Shown here: positions 24,701-34,825 of the stretch, one piece after another
How the letters are laid out: the number at the start of each line of letters is the position of its first letter
Position numbering within the stretch: the first letter of the stretch is position 1
NCBI GenBank assembly: GCA_022264855.1
Contig: JABYQU010000027.1
Location: 186,001-250,000, forward strand
DNA: 64,000 bases
Origin: Lenzites betulinus
Taxonomy: Eukaryota > Basidiomycota > Agaricomycetes > Polyporales > Polyporaceae
Direction: 5' to 3'
Position numbers and translations under genes: made by a program
The notes under the pieces: model-generated
Databases searched by the model: none
What the model was told of the DNA's origin: nothing
Seen by the model: only the letters and a program-made list of their open reading frames with translations

Positions 24701-25916
24701 CACGGTGTGATTGAATCCTGACTTATCACCCCCTGACGCACGATCTCCATCCTGTTGCGCGTCTGTGGTCCGGCATAATTGAGATCGCCACCGTAATAGA
24801 AAATTCGTTTGCCTTTCAAGAACGGTTTATCAGCCTGCTTCTTCTTTCCACCGGCCAACTCGGAGAGCTGCGCCTGTAACTTCTGCGCGTATTCCAGAGG
24901 GGTGACGAGCACCTTCTCCTTCTTCTTTCCCTTTCCTTTAGCCGCCTTGATGAGCTCATGCTTGGGAGAAATTTTCGCAATCTTCGAACTTGGCTTGGCC
25001 GGGCCAGGCCTCGACGACGAGGCGCTTGGTGGTGGAAAAGCAGGTGCGGAGATTGGCGGACTGGTGAGATCACTGCAGTCTATGAGAGTAGAGCGGGGGT
25101 CACAGCCCGGCGGAGGTGGCGTTTTGGATACCGGCCGCCGGATGTATGCGGGCTGTCCGGGTTCGCAAGCCGCGGCAACGCCCTCAAGTGTCGTACGTGG
25201 CCCAGGTGGCGGATTGGCACGTCGGCCTTCTGATAGAGAAACACTCCGGGGACTGGAGTTGACAGTATTCCCGTTCATGCTTTCACGTTGTTCCTCGGCG
25301 GTTGGTAGCTCCGCGGACACGAGCGCAGAGCTCATACTGACTTCAATGTCTTGGAAGCCTTCTAGCGCATCATGCTCCGGGATCACATCCACCGTGTAGG
25401 CGTTTATATCGGAGTCAGTACAAGCTTGTACTGCATCCGACCTTCGAGGCAGCAGCGTTTATCCCCGAGTATCGGCGCAGAAAGTAGGAATGATACGAGT
25501 ACTCACGGTAGAAGGCATGCATCGGAGACGAATATAGGCGTTTCAGACGCGACAGTTCTGGCGGCTACAGACGTGATTCCGTCTCCCTTCCTTGATTTCT
25601 TGGTTACTGGGGGATCAAGATTACGTTCTTCGCTGAATCGTTTCCTACCAGCGTGCGTGCTGCGAGCAGTCACATCTGAAGACTGGCTGACGGGTAGGCA
25701 TTTGTACGGTGATTGAACATTTTGTTTCAGAGTTCCAGGGTCTACCATAGGCGCCTTGGAAGGGAACGTCTCATGCACTGTCGTCGGAGTGGGTACCTGC
25801 GGTGCGGGCGTAGTGCGCCCAGTCATCGTGCTGTTTCCGACGCACGAGTGTGGTACGGTTACGCTTCTCGCAGCGATGGTCATGGGGTTGAAACCAATAC
25901 TGCGGCTTGCCGACAT
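21705..25916 (-). CDS. Family X DNA polymerase (lambda/Pol4 type)
   Basis: Nuclear gap-filling polymerase for base-excision repair and end joining. From the N-terminus (ATG 25916): a disordered S/T/P/K-rich region of about 330 residues; a BRCT domain (GKRIFYYGGDL..., ITHIVTDADEGVF, TVGWSWVLSGF); a second linker; and the polymerase core. The core shows the 8-kDa domain (WRVIGYNK, IRNYDEAVTIRGVGSKTA), the helix-hairpin-helix EDVVSIETFLGIYGVG, the palm motif SYRRGKSTCGDIDVLIT with two catalytic Asp, and RRIDVLTVPW with the third. The RRIDVLTVPW Asp codon is split by an intron whose removal restores it. YTGDDIFNR and EREILDILGVPWQEP end the protein, with the stop at 21705-21707. There are more than ten exons. 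All catalytic residues seem present. The N-terminal and linker regions are long for the family. Confidence 0.9.
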
Positions 25917-25928
25917 GGTACTACAGCG

Positions 25929-26409
25929 TTAAGTATGAGTATATACTGCAGCAAGGCTAGCCCTTGATTGACTGAACGCGCGCGTGCACCTTCTCTGTCT
26001 ACACATCGGATAGTCGGAGGCGTTTTCTTCGTGTAAGTTCATGACTTCCTGCTGTTCGGCAAAGAAACGCTTGAGCTCCAATGTCTGGCTGGGGTTCATA
26101 TTGAAAAACGTGACTATATGCGAGCCTAGCTGCTGCGCGATGGTGGTTGGAGGTAAGTTCAGTGCTCGCGACTTGGCCTTGGCGGCAATTACCAGATCGA
26201 GCCAAGCGCCGGCGGCTATTCTGGATTTAAGTCAAACTTGCAAAACCTTCTAGTCAAACTTCATCTTCCTGAGGTTTGACCACGACAAGCTACATATCTC
26301 ACACATGACTGCGAATCTCTACAGCACCCTCAGGGGCATGGATATATGCACCAACCTCCTGGGCCGAAGTGCCGCATGCAAACTCAAGCTCCGAACGCGG
26401 CAAGTGGTC
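25929..26409 (-). CDS. Unrecognised protein, at least two exons
   Basis: Two minus-strand exons read as ordinary folded protein: 26409-26303 (HLPRSELEFACGTSAQEVG, then IHAPEGAVEIRSH) and 26220 downwards (AAGAWLDLVIAAKAKSRALN, then FNMNPSQTLELKRFFAEQQE). They join in frame through a GTGAGA...CAG intron of 82 nt. The frame runs to a TAA at 25929-25931, only about a dozen nt before the polymerase ATG, so the piece could also be upstream coding sequence of the polymerase gene or end earlier by splicing. The 5' end is unresolved. I do not recognise a family. Confidence 0.4.
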
Positions 26410-26605
26410 CTACCAAACGCCTTACATGAGTGTCATCCATCATGCACATGAGTAAATGCATCCTTGGTCGAGAAGATTTTGATGCCTCGGATTCATTCGA
26501 CATAAGGTGTACATAAGGCGAGGAATTTTCGACTCTCCATCTCTGTGCTGTGCTATAGACAGCGCCATCGACCCGATGCGATTGACGATTCGCTTATTCT
26601 TTACT

Positions 26606-27415
26606 TTATTGAAGGCACGTCCGCGTTGCGAAGTACGTAAAGGCCCGACCTTCTAGTCTCCAGCAAGTCACCGCGCCCACACCAATGGCACTAAAAAGTG
26701 CGTGATGCATCGAGGCTGGTGCGGCACATCCGGTCCAAGCCTCCCACGTGGTGATACTCCTCGCATCGTGGAAACTCAAGAGGCTTCCCAGCAGTACGTC
26801 CCCCACCCAGCCCGCTCGATACATTCGTGCGTATCTCTGACGTGGTGCGAAATGCGTGCAGTTTAAGGAACGTACACGCGCGCTACTTCCCCGCACATAT
26901 ACGGCACCATACACGCCCACCTTTGGTGCATCAACATGCCGCATCATTGCATGGCGTTGCTGGGAACACACCTGCTGATTGGCTGTGATGCCACCGTGCC
27001 TAGGTCGCTCCAGCTGATTCGAGGGTCCTTTGGACTGGTGATGATGGAACACGCATCTTTCGGAGTCCGGACAGCGCAAGATTCCAGCGGAGCTGAACAT
27101 ATACCTCCGAACCCCGGGCGGGGGTGTACGTACAGTTGACGTCTGTCCTTCCCTTTCTTCCGCGAAACTCACCAGATCCGGCGAAAAAAGTCGGGATCGA
27201 TGTGAGCAATAGTGGGGAGTGCGCTGCTGCGATGCCCGTTTGATAGGGCTCCGTGCGGGATCCGACGCGGCGCGTAGATGCCGCCAGTCCGCTTCAATCA
27301 CAGACAGGTATTCCACGCGCACCACCTGGGCATAACGCGTTGTGCATGCGTCAGCACTGGCATTTGCTTCCGCGTTGCCTGGTGGCGGGAGCTCGCGATC
27401 GAGCTGGAGGACCAT
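26606..27415 (-). CDS. Possible hypothetical gene or 5' exons
   Basis: An uninterrupted minus-strand frame of 269 codons begins MVLQLDRELPPPGN. Its first 60-70 residues look protein-like (EYLSVIEADWRHLRAASD), but the rest is rich in R, H, C and S, as expected of chance reading in GC-rich DNA. It may hold a first exon of the small gene at 25929-26409. There is no domain. Confidence 0.2.
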   Translation of the reverse strand: MVLQLDRELPPPGNAEANASADACTTRYAQVVRVEYLSVIEADWRHLRAASDPARSPIKRASQQRTPHYCSHRSRLFSPDLVSFAEEREGQTSTVRTPPPGVRRYMFSSAGILRCPDSERCVFHHHQSKGPSNQLERPRHGGITANQQVCSQQRHAMMRHVDAPKVGVYGAVYVRGSSARVRSLNCTHFAPRQRYARMYRAGWVGDVLLGSLLSFHDARSITTWEAWTGCAAPASMHHALFSAIGVGAVTCWRLEGRAFTYFATRTCLQ

Positions 27416-27868
27416 CTGATCTTCTAGTGTGTCCTCGCACTTAGTCCGTTGTGGCTCCGCAAGGCGCCCTTGTTCTCCGACCCGCTTTTATCAGGCAATA
27501 TTCAGCCCCTTCCAAACGCAACACCCCCAGTCACTGTCACAGAGCCCCAGCGCACTCGCACAGGCCCATCGGTGCGTCGACCCGTACGGTGCGTATACGT
27601 TTAGTATTGCGTCCGCACATGCATCCTGTCTGTACTCGGTGTCTCTTGTCTCGTGGCGTGCGCTCCCCGCGCCTTGCACAACACCGCGCCACGGGCTTCG
27701 GGTCGCAATTGTAATTCCCGTCCCAACACTCCGCCGCTGAGTCTGAGTTATAACGTCGCTGTTGGATGACTGTCGGAGTTGTGATTGGGGATATATGTGC
27801 AGTCTCACGGATCACCCAGACTGCGACTCGTTTTTTGCTCATCTCTTTCTCTCTCGCCTCTCTTCTCC
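27416..27868. other. Promoter region of methyltransferase gene
   Basis: No gene is seen. A pyrimidine-rich tract (CTCTTTCTCTCTCGCCTCTC) runs directly up to the ATG at 27869, typical for a basidiomycete transcription start. Confidence 0.35.
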
Positions 27869-29154
27869 ATGGCTATCAGCTTCAGCCGCACCGCTTCCGA
27901 GTACATAGATCACCTCGACATGGACCCCACCGACCCCAACAACCACACCGACGACGACGACACGAGCTCGGAGTCGTCTGACGACGTCGTCGAAGTCGCC
28001 CCCGGCGATTTTCCTGGTTACTTCCAGGAGCGGGGCGGCAGACTCTTCCATTCTCATGGTCACTGCCCGTATCCCTTGCCCGTGGATGCGGAAGAGCAGG
28101 AAGTAAGTCCATCGCGCGTTCATTTTCGCCACCCTGACTGATGCTGTAATCACCAGAGACAAAACGGGCTTCACGGGCTTCTGCGCCGAATCGTCGGGGA
28201 TCCTTGGGTCACCGTCGGTCCTATGCGCGAGCAGCTCGCCGCCACTCCTGGCGAGCTACGGCGCGTCGTCGATCTCGGGACGGGCACTGGACAATGGTGA
28301 TTCTCGCGCGCCCATTAACGGATGCCGGCTTCTGATATCGTCCAATTTTGACAGGGTGCTGGATATGGCACGCGAATTCCCGCAGGCGCGGTTCTACGGC
28401 CTCGACATCGGTACGAGCCCCATCTGTCTTCTCACCGTATGAATCTGCCTCGGCTCAACTATGAACGGCTGTGTGCAGTCCCGATCGCGACGCGGTATCC
28501 TCCCGTTAACGTTATGTTCGAGATGCACGACATCTTGCAGCCGCTCCGGTATGCGAGTGGGACCATCGACGTCGTGCATGCGCGCTCTATCACCATGGCA
28601 GTGCGTCTATCTCCCCTCATTCGCCGCGTCTGTCTGCCCCTGCTCACGTGGCGCATGATGTGCACCGACAGGTTCGTAACTATCCCGCGCTCGTGCAGGA
28701 GGCCGCGCGGGTCCTCCGGCGGAACGGTCTGTTCATATCGTGCGAATGGGCGCGATACCCTAGGATGGAGGACGGGAGCGACGTGAGGGTGCGGGCGCCG
28801 CGTGCGTGCGCGTTCTTCGACGCCGTGCGCGAGACCCTGCGCGTGCGCCGGGGCATCGAGTCCATCGCCATGCACATTCCGCAGTTCCTTGCCGAGTCCC
28901 GCCTGTTCAGCCACATCGAGACGCGTGCATACCGCGTGCCCATCGGCGACTGGCCGTCCGAGCCGAACACGAAGGACATCGGGCGAGACATGCGCGAGCT
29001 GATGGTACTGTACGCGCACTCGATGCACACGGTGCTGTCGGAGGGCCCTCGCGCAAGGTACGCCGACTCGCTCGTCGAAGGCTATATCCGCGAGCTCTGG
29101 TGCGTTTCCGGCATGGTCTCCACCTGCCTCACTGTCCACGCCCGGCGCATGTAG
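27869..29154 (+). CDS. LaeA-like SAM-dependent methyltransferase
   Basis: Class I methyltransferase of the LaeA/UMTA-like group, often tied to secondary metabolism in fungi; the acceptor is not predictable. The N-terminus (27869-28102) is acidic and serine-rich and ends with GRLFHSHGHCPYPLPVD, the typical lead-in. Exon 2, from 28157, has HGLLRRIVGDPW and motif I VVDLGTGTGQW, which is completed by the next exon (VLDMAREFPQARFYGLDI). Then come EMHDILQPLRY, IDVVHARSITMA and the post-motif helix ALVQEAARVLRRNGLFISCE. The C-terminal half ends HARRM with the stop at 29152-29154. Five to six exons are divided by introns of about 55 nt. The glycine-rich SAM loop is intact. A velvet gene lies about 7.6 kb away. 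Confidence 0.82.
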
Positions 29155-29516
29155 GCGGTTGTGTTTGTCATTCCGGGCCCCAGTTGTCGTACATATGCTC
29201 TCCCGCTCTTCCCGCTTCCCCTCCGATTTATGTTTTCTCGCTTTTGTTTGCTGTAAAAAAATCTAGTACATACTCTGCTGTTTCCGCTCGTCTCTGCTTT
29301 GGACCTCTTTGCTGCGTTTGTCGTGTAGTATGCACCACATGTATGTGCCTCTTATGATTTCTATGAATATATGCCTTATGCCCAAAACCAATAAATCGGA
29401 GAGCGCCCATTCGCTCGGTGGGAGCCGGAACGGGGCACGGGCGTCTACAGACCTAAAGGCGGACGACCGACGACGACGACCTTTGCCTCCTCAACCTATA
29501 TTCTCTAATTCTCTAA
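29155..29516. other. Intergenic, QCR2 promoter
   Basis: No gene is seen. It serves as the 3' flank of the methyltransferase gene and the promoter of QCR2; a pyrimidine-rich tract precedes the ATG at 29517. Confidence 0.35.
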
Positions 29517-31016
29517 ATGCTGGCAGCCAGAGCGTCGGCAGCGCGCGCGGCGTCGCGCATCGCTCGTACTCGTCACTTTGCGACCGTCGTCGACAGCGCG
29601 GGCGTAAAGGTTGCGGCCGCGGACAACGGCGAACCCACCTCCGCTGTCACCTTCCTCGTCAAGGCCGGCAGCAGGTTCGAGCCCAAGCCGGGTGTCGCAC
29701 ACGCTCTCAAAAACTACGCGTTCAAGGTCGGTGCTCTCGTTGCATACGGCGGAGGGGAAGGAGACTGACGGTGGGGCCGCCAGAGCACGGACAAGCGTTC
29801 GACCCTAGGCACGGTTCGGGAAGCCGAGCTCTACGGCGGTGTTCTTTCGTCAAGTCTGTCGAGGGAGTACCTTGCGCTCACTGCGGAGTTCTTGCGTGGA
29901 GACGAGTGAGCAGCAATTCGCATTTTACTGGAGTGAACAGCGTTTGACCTGGCACAGGGCGTTCTTCGTCGACGTCCTCTCATCCTTCCTGACCTCCGGC
30001 AAGTTCACCCGCTACGAGCTCAGCGAATGGGTCGCACCCACCTGCGAGGCCGAGACAGCCGCCGCACTCTCCAGCCCCGCTGCACACGCTGTCGAGCTTG
30101 CGCACGCACTCGCGTTCCGGAACGGTCTCGGTAACTCCATCTTCGCGACCCCGGGCCACCACCTCTCCGCAGAGGACGTGCAGACGTATGCAAAGTCCGT
30201 GTTTGGCTCGGGCAACGTCGCCGTGCTCGGCACCGGCATCGACCCCGCCGCGCTCGAGAAGCTCCTCGAGAAGTCGCTCGGCAAGTTCGCGTCTGCGGCG
30301 GCGCCCTCCTCGACGCCCTCGAAATACTTCGGCGGTGAGACGCGGGTGGACGCACACGGTGCGCCCGAGACTGTGTTCATCGGTTTCGGCACGTCCGGCG
30401 CGCCCTCACCCGAGCTTGCGGTCCTCGCCGCGCACCTTGACCCCACGCCCTCCGTGAAGTGGTCGCAAAGCACGTCCCCCATCGCTGCAGGTGTCCCCGC
30501 TGGCTCCTCCGTGAAGGCGGTCTACCTTCCCTACTCTGACGCGTCCCTGTTCGGGCTCCTCGTGCAGGGCCCGACGACGGCCGCCGTCAAGGAGGCGGGC
30601 AAGGCTGCCGTTGCCGCGCTCCAGGCTGCAGGCAACCTCAAGGGCGAGGAACTGCAGAAGGCCATCGCGAAGGCGAAGTTTGCCGCTGCTAGCTCTCTGG
30701 ACGGACGTGATGGTGTCATCGCTGCTGTTGGTCCCAAGGTTTGTGTCTGTTCAACCTTCGCAGAGACATATTTGACAGAATTGCCGCCGGTGCAGGTCCT
30801 CTCCGGTACCTCTGCTTCCTTCACCGAGGCTGTCTCCTCCCTGGAGAAGGTCGACGCCTCTGCGTTCTCGAAGGTACGCACTCTGTTATTCGCCACAGCT
30901 CTCATCGCTTACACGCTCCCGTACAGGCGACCTCCTCGCTCCTCAAGGTGAAGCCAACCTACGTCGCCGTCGGCGACATCAAGACTCTTCCCCACGCGGA
31001 CGAGCTCGGGCTCTGA
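29517..31016 (+). CDS. QCR2: Cytochrome bc1 complex core protein 2
   Basis: Core 2 subunit of ubiquinol-cytochrome c reductase (complex III) in the mitochondrial inner membrane, an inactive relative of the processing-peptidase (M16) family. The first 22 residues (LAARASAARAASRIARTRHF) are a clear presequence. AVTFLVKAGSRFEPKPGVAH follows, then LKNYAFK joined to STDKRSTLGTVREAELYGG. The HxxEH zinc motif of active peptidases is absent, as expected for core 2. Further on are GNSIFATPGHHLSAED, VFIGFGTSGAPSPELAVLA and the end LLKVKPTYVAVGDIKTLPHADEL. About five exons have introns of 50-70 nt near 29728, 29908, 30739 and 30873. The length of about 420 residues is normal. Confidence 0.9.
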
Positions 31017-31045
31017 GATGGCAAAAATAGAGTACATTCTTCTCC

Positions 31046-31051
31046 AATAAA
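31046..31051 (+). promoter_or_regulatory. Polyadenylation signal of QCR2
   Basis: AATAAA lies 30 nt after the QCR2 stop codon in an A/T-rich stretch, a suitable place for 3' end formation. Confidence 0.45.
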
Positions 31052-31701
31052 TCTCAGTTCCGCGGTTCCGCATGTGCTTCTCTGCACGCATGTGTACTTC
31101 TCCGGCTTCTTGGCTTAGAGGTTGCCGAGGACGTACTCCTTTGTGGCGTTCGCAGCTCCTGGGTATATGAGCTTCAAATTCGTTTTGGCATCCCGTTGCA
31201 GGTTTTGGACATTGTACAAACTAGAGCTTGTCTCTTCTAGGCAGACGAGGGTGATCTTCATGGTGGGGAAGGACGATCACACCAATGGCTCGACTTTGCT
31301 CTGCAATATTTTCGTGTACCACACTTCGACGACGTTCTGCTTGCCGATCCTGCACCACCTCCAGAATACCTGCAAACGCTTGCTCCTTTCTTAGCGATGA
31401 TGTGCATGATTACTTTAGGCACACTTACAGCCCCCACGGCCCTCGGACGTGACGCGGACGACGGGTCTCGCAATATAGATGCACAGTGCTGCAAGGCATG
31501 AGGCCCGTTGAAGGACTTAGGGACACTTTAGGAAGATATCCATTTGCGTTGCCTGTCGCGCGTTGAATCAGAATGTGATGAACGCCAGCATTGGCTTGCC
31601 CATATCAAAAGGCTACAGTACTCACTTGCAAGGGTGATCTAAGGTCGCACATCCTATCTCAAGGCTCCCACTCATGCACCTACACTACCAAGACATAGGC
31701 C
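31052..31701. other. Intergenic between convergent genes
   Basis: No gene is seen between the ends of QCR2 (+) and the F-box gene (-). Open frames on either strand are short and unremarkable. Confidence 0.35.
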
Positions 31702-33338
31702 TCACAGTTCCTCCGTGTACACACTCTCCCTCATTTGCGTGAAACATTCTCCCTCATTCAGCTGAATCGCCCCGGAGTTCTGAAGCGTCGCCTCCCACCA
31801 CCGACCGCGCGGCCCAACGACACACACTATGGCCTGCCGCAGCGTGCCGACCAGCCGTGCAAACCCGCGCAGGTAGTCCACCACGTCACACTCCTCCGCC
31901 GAACGCTCGGTGGCGTTGAGAGGGCAGTCCTCCGCTCCCTGCTGCGGTGGCGAGATGCCACGCACCAACCACCAATATTGCGCGGGATCGCTCGATGGGT
32001 CAAGACTCGGAGGACGCGGGTCGACTTTTGTGATGTCGATGGTGAGCTGTATATTCCTGAGCGGCGCGTGCTCGAGCGACGACAGCAGGGTGCGCTGTAC
32101 CCAGAGCTTGTGTTAGCTCAGCTTATGCGAGACTGGGGTAGAGCGTGCTCACCAGCAGCGCGCCGACGTCGACTGCGACTTCGTTCGCGTCCAATGAGAA
32201 AGACAGCGTGAGCTGTTCGAGGCGCGACCCGCCGTCGCCCCGCATAGCCGCCACGACAACCGGGAGAGAATCGGGTCCACCCCACAGTGTTTGCAAGGAG
32301 AGTTCCCGGGGACGCGCATAGGACAGTAATAAGTATCGGTTCCAGCATGTAGAAGTAGTCTGGGAAGTTTGTCAATATCTCTACCTGGTCGATGTAGCAT
32401 GTGAACCCGAGGAGGTAGAGGTCGATGATATTCCCCCGAAACTGGCGTAGGCTCTCCCACATATTTTCCGTGGATGCGTGCACACGCAACTTCTTCTCGC
32501 GGTGTGCCAGACAGCTGTCCTCGCGCAGACGATAGGAAGGCTCTTTGCCGTAACCCGTGGTGAAGGAGAGATAGCGGAGGTTGGGGTACGCTTGCACGAG
32601 GGGTATCGTCAGAAAAAGCGAGGTGAAACACATGATGTTCAGGCGATGCATCTCCGGGTACACGATTGGCGGGCCAGGGGGCATTTTGGGAATGCTGTTC
32701 CAGTATTTGCACTCGAGTTCTTGGATAGTTGTGCGGGAGTTGGCAAGGAGGGCCGCGGGGTGGCATGGGGGCCGCCCTTCCTCGCCCGCCACACCTTGAG
32801 CATACAGATCGCTCTGGCCGGCAAAGTTCATGAAGTCGACGCGTGCGTAGACCAACTTCGATCGTAGGTTTTGTAGCAGCTTCGCCGTGTGCCAGTCGGA
32901 TTCGGATACCGAGAGATTCCGTAGCGAGGTAAGCGCAGCGAGTCCGTCGAGCAGATCCGGGACATCTGATAGGAGTTGTTCACTGTCCGACATATGGAGC
33001 ATCGATAGATTAGGCATGCGAGGAAGGTCTAAGGCGAGCAGCTGCAGTGGGCCATTGCTGAACGTCGGCTCGTTGACCGACGCAATGTTCAATGAGCGAA
33101 CATATGTATAGCGTTTGTCGTCAAACGTTGCATGGAGGAAGCCTAAAAAGCTAGCCACATCATCATCCGTCTTGAGGTGGACCTCATCGTATTGGAGTAC
33201 GACCTTGGGGGCTTCGAAGTAGAGGGAACGGCATGTGTGGAATAGGGCGGAAGAATCCTCCCATGGGACGAAAGTTGCGACCTCCAGGAGGATGTCGAGG
33301 TCGAGAGTGGGGTACGACTCGGATGCCTCCGAGGACAT
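31702..33338 (-). CDS. F-box protein with leucine-rich region, apparent frameshift
   Basis: Starts at 33338 with an F-box-like segment (LDLDILLEVATFVPWEDSSALFHTCRSL in two parts). A leucine-rich body follows (LDLPRMPNLSMLHMS, LAALTSLRNLSVSESDW). Such proteins are SCF adaptors. The first frame runs to about 32,310 (YFYMLEPILITVLCASP), where the next conserved-looking part, ELSLQTLWGGPDSLPVVV...LTLSFSLDANEVAVDV, is one nucleotide out of frame, with no intron of fitting size between. A GTGAGC...TACAG intron then leads to the last exon (RTLLSSLEHAPLRNI, DYLRGFARLVGTLRQ), which stops at 31702. An alternative splice skipping to LTLSFSL would keep the frame but lose about 35 residues. Either the gene is mutated or the assembly has a 1-nt error. 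A fragment of this gene recurs at 16198. Confidence 0.75.
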
Positions 33339-34825
33339 GATGGTTCGGGTTCCGGATGACTAGTAGCGGTTCGTACAGTGTTAGACGAACTTCTACTGGG
33401 GTTTTGTATTGGTCACTGCTGCTGTGGTTCAGAAGACATCACATATATACGGTATACCGTGGCGGCCGCGGACGCTCACCTCAACACAGCAACAACTCCT
33501 GATGAGAATATTGGTTCCTAGCAAGCTGATGGCTGAAAATGCGGCTACCTACCATGTTTTATGTAGATAGCAGTAGGGGAATGAGTCACACCTATAGTAT
33601 AGTTTGGCCGGTTAGCTCAGTGCTAGCTTGTGTGACTAGGGAGGAATTCGCCTCAGATTCGAGCGGCGCTTGGCTCTTGACATGATATTGCGTATGATAT
33701 TGTTGTGGCCAGGAATGCCACCAGACGGAGTAGAAGCTACCACGCTAGTGTAGGTGTTGACTCCAGCACAAAGACCAGTCTACCCAGAACTTAGACTCTA
33801 GATATAGCACCGACATCGATAACACGACGAGACGTAGAAAACCAAGCCTAGCGCGCAGGCCCACGGATAGCGTTGCCGCCGCCGCGGTGCTTGCGGCAGC
33901 GGAGATCTCTAGTACAATCCTGCTATGTAGTAACTATTTGAAGCAAGAGTACGAGTATGCCGCACAATACTGGACAAAAGAGTTAGTGATGTACTGGAGC
34001 GGACGTAGACTTGCAGGCGCCATCAATGGGGTCCCCAGATGAGAGCACGATGTCTGCACAAACAGAGTACTGTTGATACTGAGCGTACTTATCCAGCTGG
34101 TATTTCAACGCTCGATCACAATATGCAGTCATGCACGGCGTATGATGTTGTACATGTGTGCTTTGGCACGCACTCTACGAGAAAGCACAGTCATACTGGT
34201 CAGATCTCAGATGTAGTAGTGGATGTTCATAATTAACGCGAAGCTGACAAGTGACCAGATGCAAATGGCCGTCGACATCCCGCTTTTTACCACCATGCTA
34301 CTCCGTCAGGTTGCAAGATGTCGCTTGAATTTCCAGACGGCCAGCCTTCATTCGGATGTTTCATGATTACTAGATGCTAGCGTTTAGTAGAAAGCGTACC
34401 GGTCGTGACCGCCGCGGCACAATAAGGCCTCCTATGATGTGCCGTGCTTTTTCTACAGACCGCCTGTCAGCAATCTTAAGCTCGGTAGTTTCACGAGAAT
34501 GCGGACGGAAAGCAAAGCTATGTAACAACTGCAGATGACAGGCAGTACATCGGAGACTCGGAAGATACGAAAGTACTTTGGGAGACGCCCGTATGAATCG
34601 TAAATGGCAAACGCCGGACCAATAGGAAGCTGCGAAAGAGAGGCCAAAGGCCGCGCCGACCGATTCTCTGCACAAGCCACTGGCAGCAGCCCAGCTCGAC
34701 CCGGCAACCCGAAACAATTCGCGAAGATGTGCAATCTTCCATCTCAACCTCCCCGTCCCCGTCCCCCGTCCCCCGCCCCGTGCCCGTTTAGGTAACTTCC
34801 CCCTCCTCCCCCGCCTCTCTTCCCG
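33339..34825. other. Intergenic between divergent F-box gene and HPC2
   Basis: About 1.5 kb, less GC-rich than the flanks, with no supported protein gene. It contains a tRNA-Ile-like fragment near 33,605. The last 100 nt are a CCCC/GTCC-rich leader before the HPC2 ATG. Confidence 0.4.
33605..33668 (+). repeat. tRNA-Ile-derived fragment (SINE-like head)
   Basis: Begins GGCCGGTTAGCTCAG, the typical 5' end of eukaryotic tRNA-Ile including the A box. About 40 nt later comes AGATTCGAGC, which resembles a B box. No cloverleaf closes: the 3' acceptor strand and anticodon stem are missing or mutated. It is a tRNA pseudogene or the head of a SINE. Confidence 0.4.

Noticed and set aside
29517..31016. 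Active mitochondrial processing peptidase subunit
   Set aside because: The HxxEH zinc-binding motif is absent where expected (AHALKNYAF), which fits complex III core protein 2.
33605..33668. Functional tRNA-Ile gene
   Set aside because: The 5' half fits, but the anticodon stem, acceptor 3' strand and T stem do not form, so it is kept only as a tRNA-derived fragment.
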